Shown here: piece after piece, positions 58,124 to 64,000 of the stretch
How positions within the stretch are numbered: the first letter of the stretch is position 1
Layout of the letters: each line of letters begins with the position of its first letter
Assembly (NCBI RefSeq): GCF_021513215.1
Contig: NZ_CP090975.1
Location: 303,501-367,500 of the forward strand
Length of the DNA: 64,000 nt
DNA from: Suttonella sp. R2A3
GTDB taxonomy: Bacteria; Pseudomonadota; Gammaproteobacteria; Cardiobacteriales; Cardiobacteriaceae
Direction of reading: 5' to 3'
Notes under the pieces: generated by a model
Told to the model about the DNA's origin: nothing
The model's database searches: none
The model's input: only the letters and a program-made list of their open reading frames with translations
Made by a program: the position numbers and the translations under genes

Positions 58124-58654
58124 ATGACAGCAACTCAAGAAAAAAACGGTATTCCACGTTTCGTTAAATGGATTATCTTTGTCGCCTTTATTTTTATGCC
58201 AATCTTTTTGGTTTTACCTTTCTTCTTTTGGGGAAATACGGATCCTACCATCACAATCGCAGAAGAGAATATGATTGCTACACGCACAGCGCCAGTGGGT
58301 AGCGTGAATGTAGCAAGTGAACAACAAAGCACAGCAGAAAGCGCTCCAGAATCAAGCACTCAATCTGATAGCCCAAGCACAGAAACTGCCGCTGCTTCAT
58401 TCGATCCACAAGCCACTTACGATAGTATCTGCGCAGTTTGCCACGCGAATGATATGTTAGGTGCACCAGTATTTGGTGAAGCTGCGGATTGGCAAGCGCG
58501 TTTGGACAACGCAGGCTCATTAGATGCTTTAGTACAGTCAGGGATTACTGGCGTCGCTGCTATGCCACCTAAAGGCGGCGCAGCAATCAGTGATGAACAA
58601 TTCCATGATATGGTTGTCTTTATGCTTGATCATTCTGGTGTCTCAGTACAATAG
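58124..58654 (+). CDS. Membrane-anchored cytochrome c5
   Basis: 176 residues: a cytoplasmic N-terminus, one membrane anchor (about 15-36), a Ser/Thr/Glu-rich linker (about 55-92), and a C-terminal monoheme domain with C103-A-V-C-H107 and Met147 in MPPKGG as axial ligands. GAPVFGEAADW fits cytochrome c5. It probably carries electrons between the bc1 complex or quinol-linked enzymes and terminal oxidases or reductases. AGGAG lies 9 bases upstream. Transcribed alone; dctP has its own promoter just after. Confidence 0.9.
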   Translation: MTATQEKNGIPRFVKWIIFVAFIFMPIFLVLPFFFWGNTDPTITIAEENMIATRTAPVGSVNVASEQQSTAESAPESSTQSDSPSTETAAASFDPQATYDSICAVCHANDMLGAPVFGEAADWQARLDNAGSLDALVQSGITGVAAMPPKGGAAISDEQFHDMVVFMLDHSGVSVQ

Positions 58655-58683
58655 TTGACGCCATCGCGCCATTGGCGCATAAT
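58655..58683 (+). promoter_or_regulatory. Sigma-70 promoter of dctPQM with an embedded inverted repeat
   Basis: TTGACG (58655-58660), 17-base spacer and CATAAT (58678-58683), starting directly after the cytochrome c5 stop. A perfect inverted repeat GCGCCA-T-TGGCGC (58666-58678) fills the spacer and touches the -10, a placement expected for a repressor operator. Confidence 0.8.
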
Positions 58684-58724
58684 TATTAAGGTTACGTTAC
58701 TTTTCAACCAGGAGATAATAGACG

Positions 58725-59696
58725 ATGAAAAAGCTACTGTTAAGTGCCGCCATTATGGCAATCAGCGCCTCAGCACTCGCGCAAACCACGATTAAATATT
58801 CTCATGTGGTTGCCAATGACACACCAAAAGGACAATCCGCGCTAAAGTTTAAAGAGCTGCTCGAAGAGCGTTCAAATGGTGAATTTTTGGTGGAAGTTTT
58901 CCCAAATTCACAGCTCTATAATGATGATAAAGTTTTAGAAGCACTGCTTCTAGGCGACGTACAGATCGCTGCCCCATCAGTATCTAAACTCAATCGTTTA
59001 ACCAAAAAATTGCAGCTCTTTGATCTGCCATTCTTGTTTAAAGATATGGACGCGGTTACCTGCTTCCAGGAAAGCGATGCTGGGCAAGAATTACTGCACA
59101 GTATTGATGGTAAAGGCTTGATGGGTTTGGGTTATATCCACAACGGTCTCAAGCAGTTCTCAGCGAGTGTTCCGGTACGTGTTCCTGCTGATGTTGACGG
59201 TAAGAAGTTCCGCATCATGTCTTCAGATGTACTCGCGGCGCAATACCAGGCAGTTAATGCGATCCCGGTGAAAAAGCCATTCTCTGAAGTCTTTACCCTG
59301 TTGCAGACCAAAGCGATTGATGGCCAGGAAAGCCCATGGTCAAATACGTTCTCGCAGAAGTTCTACGAAGTTCAGCCGTATATCACCGTCTCTAACCACG
59401 GTCTACTCGACTATATGGTGATCACTTCAAACGAATTCTGGGGTTCTTTATCTGAAGAAGATCAGAAGATGGTTAGCGAAGCGATGAGCGAAGCCATTGC
59501 CTACGGTAATGACTTAGCTGCTGAGATTAACGAACGCGACCGTAAAACGATTGCTGAAAGTGGTCGTAGCGAAATTATCGAGCTGACTCCTGAAGAGCGC
59601 CAGCAATGGGTTGACGCCATGCGTCCGGTGTGGGCACAGTTTGAAGAAGAAATTGGCGCAGAGCTTATTTCTACCGCTGAAGCCTGCAATAAATAA
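58725..59696 (+). CDS. dctP: TRAP transporter substrate-binding protein DctP
   Basis: 323-residue periplasmic binding protein with a signal peptide (about 1-19, ending ALA). DctP-family features are KYSHVVANDTPKGQSA, VEVFPNSQLYNDDKV, the ligand-binding Arg in KKFRIMSSD, and AIDGQESPWSN. The family binds C4-dicarboxylates (succinate, malate, fumarate); the residues agree but do not prove the ligand. AGGAG precedes the start. A terminator-like hairpin separates it from dctQ. Confidence 0.92.
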   Translation: MKKLLLSAAIMAISASALAQTTIKYSHVVANDTPKGQSALKFKELLEERSNGEFLVEVFPNSQLYNDDKVLEALLLGDVQIAAPSVSKLNRLTKKLQLFDLPFLFKDMDAVTCFQESDAGQELLHSIDGKGLMGLGYIHNGLKQFSASVPVRVPADVDGKKFRIMSSDVLAAQYQAVNAIPVKKPFSEVFTLLQTKAIDGQESPWSNTFSQKFYEVQPYITVSNHGLLDYMVITSNEFWGSLSEEDQKMVSEAMSEAIAYGNDLAAEINERDRKTIAESGRSEIIELTPEERQQWVDAMRPVWAQFEEEIGAELISTAEACNK

Positions 59697-59726
59697 GCAT
59701 TTTCTCAATTTGTTATTAGCTTTAAC

Positions 59727-59754
59727 ACACCGGCTTCCCTAAGCCGGTGTTTTT
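59727..59754 (+). terminator. Attenuator-type terminator between dctP and dctQ
   Basis: A perfect 10-bp stem (59727-59736 with 59741-59750), 4-base loop and T-run to 59754. It lies 30 bases after the dctP stop and 80 before dctQ, so it likely makes more binding protein than membrane subunits. Confidence 0.88.
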
Positions 59755-59834
59755 GTAAGAGTATCTAGCGAATCATTACCCGATACCTAATGATAAGCCA
59801 AGATCTCCCTAGATGATAATTAGGAGACTAACCG

Positions 59835-60377
59835 GTGATTAAATTTCTTCACCGCAGCGAGGAAGCGCTGCTTTGTTTATTGCTCGCCAGCCTGACCATC
59901 CTTGGTTGTTGTGATGCCATTTTCCGCCAAACTGGCACCACTGCTTTGTGGATGGAAGAGGCGCTGAAATGGAACGCGGCATGGTTTGTGTTATTTGGTG
60001 CATCTTTTGGCGTGCGTACTGGATCACATATCGGTTTGACCGTTCTGACTGATCGCATCAGCCACCCCAACATCAAAAAAATCATCGGTTTGATTGCAGT
60101 TGCTGTGTGTATCGCCTATACGGCGATTTTCTTAACCAGTTCATGGGAATACGTGCAACGTCAATACAAAATCGGTTTTGACATTGTCGATATTCCAGTC
60201 AAACAATGGATTCCTTATACCGGTCTTCTCGTGGGCTTTGCCTTACTGTTTTGGCGATTTTTAGTGCTCGGGATCAATATCCTGCTGGGTCGGACTTCTG
60301 GCTTCGCCTACGCTGATGAAGCAAAAGAAAGCGTTGAGCACCTTGCGCAACCTAATTCCACGGAGCAACAAGTATGA
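59835..60377 (+). CDS. dctQ: TRAP transporter small permease DctQ
   Basis: 180-residue inner-membrane protein with four hydrophobic segments. DctQ motifs are CDAIFRQTG, LWMEEALKWNAAWFVLFGASFGVRTGSHIG (key Glu, Arg, Gly and His) and MYVP-like KQWIPYTGLLVGF. GTG start with AGGAG 8 bases upstream. Its stop overlaps the dctM start by 4 bases, typical of the Q-M pair, which together form the sodium-driven membrane part. Confidence 0.92.
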   Translation: MIKFLHRSEEALLCLLLASLTILGCCDAIFRQTGTTALWMEEALKWNAAWFVLFGASFGVRTGSHIGLTVLTDRISHPNIKKIIGLIAVAVCIAYTAIFLTSSWEYVQRQYKIGFDIVDIPVKQWIPYTGLLVGFALLFWRFLVLGINILLGRTSGFAYADEAKESVEHLAQPNSTEQQV

Positions 60378-61774
60378 CCACAATTTTCCTATTTACCTTG
60401 TTATTTACCGGGATGCTGCTCGGCATGCCCGTCGCCGTGGCGTTAGGTTTTTCATCCGTATTAACCCTGCTCTTTTTTACCAACGATTCATTGGCGAGCA
60501 TCTCGCAGCAATTCTATAGTGCCACCAGTGAGCATTACACCTTACTCGCGATTCCATTTTTCATCCTCTCTTCAGCATTTTTGACTACCGGCGGTGTCGC
60601 TCGGCGAATTATCAATTTTGCCAACGATAGCGTGGGGCATATTCGTGGTGGTTTAGCGATGGCTTCCGTGTTGGCGTGTATGATTTTTGCTGCAGTTTCG
60701 GGTTCATCGCCTGCGACGGTCGCAGCAATCGGCTCAATTGTGATTGTTGGCATGGTCCAAGCAGGCTACCCGGAAAAGCTCGCAGCGGGGGTCATTACCA
60801 CCGCCGGCACCTTGGGTATTTTGATTCCGCCATCGATCGTTATGCTCGTTTATGCAGCTGCTACACAGGAATCCGCTTCTAAACTCTTTGAAGCCGGATT
60901 GGTTCCAGGATTGCTGATGGGTAGCGTATTGATGGTCGCGATTTATATCGTTGCACGGATCAAGAAACTCCCTTCTCTGCCTTTTCCAGGAGTAAAGCAG
61001 TGGTTTAACAGTGGCGCTAAAGCTGCTGGTGGCTTAATGCTCATTTTTATCGTGCTCGGCACAATTTATATGGGTATTGCCAGCCCTACAGAAGCCGCGG
61101 CCATTTCTGCGGTTTATGCCTTCTTCATTGCGGTATGGGGCTATCGTGATATTGGGCCATTAAAAAATGTGCCCTGGCGTAAAGAAGATGAAGCGATTGG
61201 CGCTGCAGTAATACGAAATCTCGGCATTTCGTTACTCGCGATCCCGAAAACCTTCACCAACCATGAAGTGCGCGATAGTATTCTCGATGCCGCAAAAGTG
61301 AGCATCATGCTGCTGTTCATTATCGCAAACGCCATGTTATTTGCGCATGTGCTGACCAGCGAGCGGATTCCGCACCATCTCGCTGAAGGGATTGTGAATA
61401 TGAACCTCCAGCCTTGGATGTTCCTGATTATCGTCAATATCCTGCTGTTGATTGCGGGTGCATTTATGGAGCCTTCAGCGATCATCCTGATTATGGCGCC
61501 GATCTTATTCCCAATCGCGGTTAAGTTAGGCATTGATCCTATTCACTTAGGGATTATCATGGTGGTTAATATGGAGCTCGGCATGCTCTCACCACCAATC
61601 GGGTTGAACCTGTTTGTGACTTCTTCGATTACCGGACGTGATTTAGGTTGGGTGATCAAGGCTGTGGTGCCGTGGTTCTTGCTGTTGATTTTCTTCCTCG
61701 GCTTAATCACTTATGTGCCGGAAATCACCTTGGCGTTCCCGAACTACTTAGACCAACTACGTAGTGGTGGATAA
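60374..61774 (+). CDS. dctM: TRAP transporter large permease DctM
   Basis: 466-residue membrane protein with about 12 hydrophobic segments. Family motifs are GMPVAVALGFSS, AIPFFILSSAFLTTGG, ISGSSPATVAAIGSI-type FAAVSGSSPATVAAIGS, TLGILIPPSIVML, ASPTEAAAISAVYAF and ELGMLSPPIGLNLFV. A charged cytoplasmic loop (about 255-305) makes it longer than Rhodobacter DctM (440). It would carry dicarboxylates delivered by DctP with Na+. Confidence 0.94.
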   Translation: MTTIFLFTLLFTGMLLGMPVAVALGFSSVLTLLFFTNDSLASISQQFYSATSEHYTLLAIPFFILSSAFLTTGGVARRIINFANDSVGHIRGGLAMASVLACMIFAAVSGSSPATVAAIGSIVIVGMVQAGYPEKLAAGVITTAGTLGILIPPSIVMLVYAAATQESASKLFEAGLVPGLLMGSVLMVAIYIVARIKKLPSLPFPGVKQWFNSGAKAAGGLMLIFIVLGTIYMGIASPTEAAAISAVYAFFIAVWGYRDIGPLKNVPWRKEDEAIGAAVIRNLGISLLAIPKTFTNHEVRDSILDAAKVSIMLLFIIANAMLFAHVLTSERIPHHLAEGIVNMNLQPWMFLIIVNILLLIAGAFMEPSAIILIMAPILFPIAVKLGIDPIHLGIIMVVNMELGMLSPPIGLNLFVTSSITGRDLGWVIKAVVPWFLLLIFFLGLITYVPEITLAFPNYLDQLRSGG

Positions 61775-61786
61775 CACAACTTTTGC

Positions 61787-61815
61787 TTAACAAAAGGCGG
61801 CAAATCAAGTATGAT
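61787..61815 (+). promoter_or_regulatory. Promoter of tRNA-Ile2 overlapping a hairpin
   Basis: TTAACA (61787-61792), exact 17-base spacer and TATGAT (61810-61815), each one base from consensus. Predicted start about 61822, 9 bases before the tRNA. GC-rich bases follow the -10, as in stable-RNA promoters. The whole element coincides with the hairpin at 61794-61824. Confidence 0.75.
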
Positions 61816-61829
61816 TGCCGCCTTCTTTG
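61792..61829. terminator. Hairpin after dctM, possibly bidirectional
   Basis: 61794-61803 pairs with 61815-61824 (10 bp, extendable past a bulge). The tail on the plus strand is only moderately T-rich; on the minus strand four T follow. It could end dctPQM transcripts and those of the convergent rnr-rlmB. Confidence 0.6.
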
Positions 61830-61830
61830 T

Positions 61831-61907
61831 GGGCCTGTAGCTCAGTTGGTTAGAGCAGGCGACTCATAATCGCTTGGTCGGGGGTTCAAGTCCCTCCGGG
61901 CCCACCA
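61831..61907 (+). tRNA. ileX: tRNA-Ile2 (CAU anticodon, lysidine-modified)
   Basis: 77 bases with encoded CCA; acceptor GGGCCTG/CGGGCCC. The anticodon arm GGCGACTCATAATCGCT equals that of E. coli tRNA-Ile2, not elongator tRNA-Met. C4-G69 and C5-G68, pairs used by TilS to recognise its substrate, are present. After C34 is changed to lysidine it reads AUA. It ends one base before the convergent rlmB stop. Confidence 0.88.
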
Positions 61908-61908
61908 T

Positions 61909-62643
61909 TTACCTAAAGTATCTTTGTCGGCGTGCTTCAAAAAGCATCAGCGCACACGCCACCGATACATTCAGGCTTTCCATGCGTTCGTCCATCGGAA
62001 TCGCGGCTAGATAATCGCATTGCTGGCGAATACCATAATGAATCCCATCACCTTCATTACCCACCACAATCGCAAGCGGAAGGTTTAAATCGACCTCATA
62101 AAGCGTCTGTTCTGTTTCACCCGCGCCACCAACGACCCAAATACCCTGCTGCTGCATCTGTTGAATTTCACGACGTAGATTCGCGACGCTAAATACCGGC
62201 ACAATATCCGCGCCACCACAGGCGACTTTCTTCACCGTGGCGTTCACTTCCGCCGCACGGCTGTTAGGAATCAACACCGCATCAACGCCAGCAGCGGCAG
62301 CGCTGCGTAAGCATGCGCCCAAGTTATGCGGGTCTTGGATGCTGTCGAGAATCAAGATCAACGGGTTTTCAACGCCAGCGATCGCACTCTGCCAATCGTG
62401 TGCCTGACCTGATTCTTGGCGAACAGCGGCAATCACCCCTTGATGTTTGACTCCGGGAAGCGTCATATCTATGGCATAAGCAGGCACTGTTTCCACCGAG
62501 ACACCGGCAGCTTGGGCGGCCTCAATTAGCGCTAATACCTTTTTCGAGCGCTTATTATCAGCAACCTGAATGCGCAGTATTTGTCCTTTTTCTAATGCCT
62601 GAGTGAGGGCATGCACACCCCCAATCCACTGCTGTGTTTTCAT
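61909..62643 (-). CDS. rlmB: 23S rRNA Gm2251 2'-O-methyltransferase RlmB
   Basis: SPOUT-family SpoU-type enzyme that methylates G2251 in the P-loop of 23S rRNA. About 244 residues: an N-terminal substrate-binding domain (IGGVHALTQAL), then motif 1 LDSIQDPHNLGACLRSA, motif 2 VVGNEGDGI and motif 3 IPMDERMESLNVSVA. The ATG at 62643 overlaps the last base of the rnr stop (TGATG) and has AAGGA 5 bases upstream. The rnr-rlmB pair is conserved in gammaproteobacteria. Confidence 0.95.
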   Translation of the reverse strand: MKTQQWIGGVHALTQALEKGQILRIQVADNKRSKKVLALIEAAQAAGVSVETVPAYAIDMTLPGVKHQGVIAAVRQESGQAHDWQSAIAGVENPLILILDSIQDPHNLGACLRSAAAAGVDAVLIPNSRAAEVNATVKKVACGGADIVPVFSVANLRREIQQMQQQGIWVVGGAGETEQTLYEVDLNLPLAIVVGNEGDGIHYGIRQQCDYLAAIPMDERMESLNVSVACALMLFEARRQRYFR

Positions 62644-64000
62644 CACTGTCCTTTTTTCTTAGCTTTATTTTTGGCTTTGCCTTTAGGCGGCTTTTTGCCT
62701 TTTTTGGCCCCATTATGGCGGCCTTTCTTTTCTTTTTTAACAACTCGGTCGTCTTTATCCCCACGCTTAGACTTACGTTTAGGATTTTTCCCGTTCACTG
62801 GCCCTTTCACGGCAGGAACCCCTTCATGACTAATCAACTCGAAGTCAATCTTCTTGCCTTCCATATCCACTTTAGCCACGCGAATCTCAACCTTATCCAT
62901 CATATGGAATTCACGGCCGCTGCGCTCACCAGTTAAGCTAACGCTGTTCGCATCATAATGGTAATAATCGCTGGTTAGCGTTGAAACATGCACCAGGCCA
63001 TCAATAAAAAACTCGTCTAAGGTGACAAAAAAGCCAAAGCTGGTAACGTTTGAGATTTGTCCGTGATACTGCTCACCTAAACGATGACTCATGAATTCAC
63101 ATTTCAGATAGTCCATCGCATCGCGCGTGGCATCATCAGCGCGGCGCTCAACCATGGAACAATGTTTACCCATCTCAATCATCGTCTCAGGCGAATAACG
63201 GTAATCGCTGGCTTTACCGCCGCGCAATACGTGACGAATCGCTCGGTGCACCAATACATCCGGATAACGGCGAATCGGTGAGGTGAAATGCGCATAATGA
63301 TCAAGCGCCAAGCCGAAATGGCCACGATTTTCTGGGGTATAAATCGCTTGCGACATTGAGCGCAGCACCATCTTTTCCAGCAGCACCCGATCATCGCGTT
63401 CGCTAGCTTTCTCGAGCAACCAAGCAAAATGTTTTGGCTCGATGTTATCCGTGCCCGAACCGCGCCACACCAGCCCTAATTTACCGACGTATTCTAGCAG
63501 CTGCTCCAAACGCTCAGTGCTCGGGTCATCGTGCACGCGGTATAACGCCGGCATCTTATGTTTTTCTAAAAACTTTGCCGCGGTGACGTTGGCAATAATC
63601 ATGCACTCTTCGATCAACTTATGAGCATCAAGACGCTCACGTGCCGCAATCGTCGCAATTTTACCTTCACTGTCGTATTCAAACTCAGCTTCTTTGAAGT
63701 TGAACTCAATGGTATGACGCGCAGTACGTGCTGCAGCCAAAATTTCATACACCGCTTTCAAATGCTCTAAAGGTTCAAGCAAGGCGCTGAAGCTCTCGCG
63801 CATCATAGGGTCACGTTCAAATAAGATCTTTTCAACCGTCTCATAAGTAAAGCGCGCATGCGAGTGAATCACCGCCTCATGGAATTTAGAACGTCGCACA
63901 TACCCATCTGGGCCAATCGTCATCTCACATACCATCACCAGGCGATCAACATTCGGATTGAGTGAACATAAGCCATTAGAGAGCTTCTCAGGCAGCATCG
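62643..64000 (-). CDS. rnr: Ribonuclease R, C-terminal part (5' end outside window)
   Basis: Processive 3'-5' exoribonuclease for structured RNA. The frame is open to the end of the window, so the cold-shock domains and the first catalytic part are missing. Seen here are the RNB domain from MLPEKLSNGLCSLNP on, with HYAHFTSPIRRYPDVLVHR, then an S1 domain (about GEQYHGQISNVTSFGFFVTL to VEIRVAKVD) and a Lys/Arg/Gly-rich tail of about 45 residues. The Met at 63998 is internal, not the start. It overlaps rlmB by one base. Confidence 0.95.
   Translation of the reverse strand, partial: MLPEKLSNGLCSLNPNVDRLVMVCEMTIGPDGYVRRSKFHEAVIHSHARFTYETVEKILFERDPMMRESFSALLEPLEHLKAVYEILAAARTARHTIEFNFKEAEFEYDSEGKIATIAARERLDAHKLIEECMIIANVTAAKFLEKHKMPALYRVHDDPSTERLEQLLEYVGKLGLVWRGSGTDNIEPKHFAWLLEKASERDDRVLLEKMVLRSMSQAIYTPENRGHFGLALDHYAHFTSPIRRYPDVLVHRAIRHVLRGGKASDYRYSPETMIEMGKHCSMVERRADDATRDAMDYLKCEFMSHRLGEQYHGQISNVTSFGFFVTLDEFFIDGLVHVSTLTSDYYHYDANSVSLTGERSGREFHMMDKVEIRVAKVDMEGKKIDFELISHEGVPAVKGPVNGKNPKRKSKRGDKDDRVVKKEKKGRHNGAKKGKKPPKGKAKNKAKKKGQ

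Noticed and set aside
61831-61907. Elongator tRNA-Met
   Set aside because: CAU anticodon is shared, but the anticodon arm and the C4-G69/C5-G68 pairs are those of tRNA-Ile2.

Overview
The window is a contiguous piece of a gammaproteobacterial chromosome of moderate GC. Evidence for this is the rimP-nusA-infB-rbfA-truB order behind an initiator tRNA, the ubiE-ubiJ-ubiB cluster, PilS/PilR, the NusA C-terminal acidic repeats, RNase T, YceF-type Maf and a tRNA-Ile2(CAU) close to the E. coli one. The genus cannot be fixed from the sequence. There are no transposases, integrases, phage genes or CRISPR arrays. Most of it is core genome; 35.8-49.6 kb is the accessory-looking part.

Layout. 0-6.6 kb (+ strand): the end of xerD, dsbC-dusA, pckA, then a secreted thioredoxin-MsrA-MsrB fusion coupled to a bile-acid-symporter-like permease whose 3' end is frameshifted. 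6.5-9.3 kb (- strand): panD, an NlpE-like lipoprotein and a SulP anion transporter. ppk1 (+) follows, with a strong candidate Pho box. 11.8-18.8 kb (-): one compact run, murB-HAD-DUF971-ubiE-ubiJ-ubiB-patB-yadG, with overlapping or nearly touching genes; it combines cell wall, ubiquinone and sulfur amino acid genes with an ABC ATPase that has no permease beside it. 18.9-22.9 kb (-): rsmE-pilS-pilR, closed by a terminator. 23-29.5 kb: xth (+), then tadA, a DUF58 gene, glgP, a YiaD-like lipoprotein and queA (-). 29.5-35.6 kb (-): initiator tRNA-rimP-nusA-infB-rbfA-truB, the transcription/translation operon, with a clear stable-RNA promoter and a hairpin between the tRNA and rimP.

35.8-49.6 kb: a three-gene cluster of exported proteins (von Willebrand A protein with tandem beta repeats, DUF2799 lipoprotein, SH3-like protein), two tiny membrane ORFs, two exported proteins of unknown function, a tsdB-tsdA thiosulfate dehydrogenase pair, ggt, and a second SulP transporter with a tandem-Usp protein. 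49.7-58 kb (mostly -): hemF, guaBA, rnt, an LpxL-type acyltransferase, maf (+), sppA and rluC. 58-64 kb: an anchored cytochrome c5, a dctPQM TRAP transporter, tRNA-Ile2, then rlmB and the 3' part of rnr (-).

Themes. Periplasmic thiol and methionine repair (DsbC, MsrAB fusion), sulfur and anion handling (TsdBA, Ggt, PatB, two SulP proteins), respiratory c-type cytochromes with ubiquinone synthesis, and C4-dicarboxylate uptake with PEP carboxykinase suggest a respiring bacterium that can grow on organic acids. PilSR suggests type IV pili. The most promising poorly described unit is the VWA-DUF2799-SH3 cluster. Other points of note are the homopolymer frameshift in the permease, an initiator tRNA with U1, U72 and U73, the Pho box at ppk1, and a tRNA promoter lying inside a hairpin after dctM.
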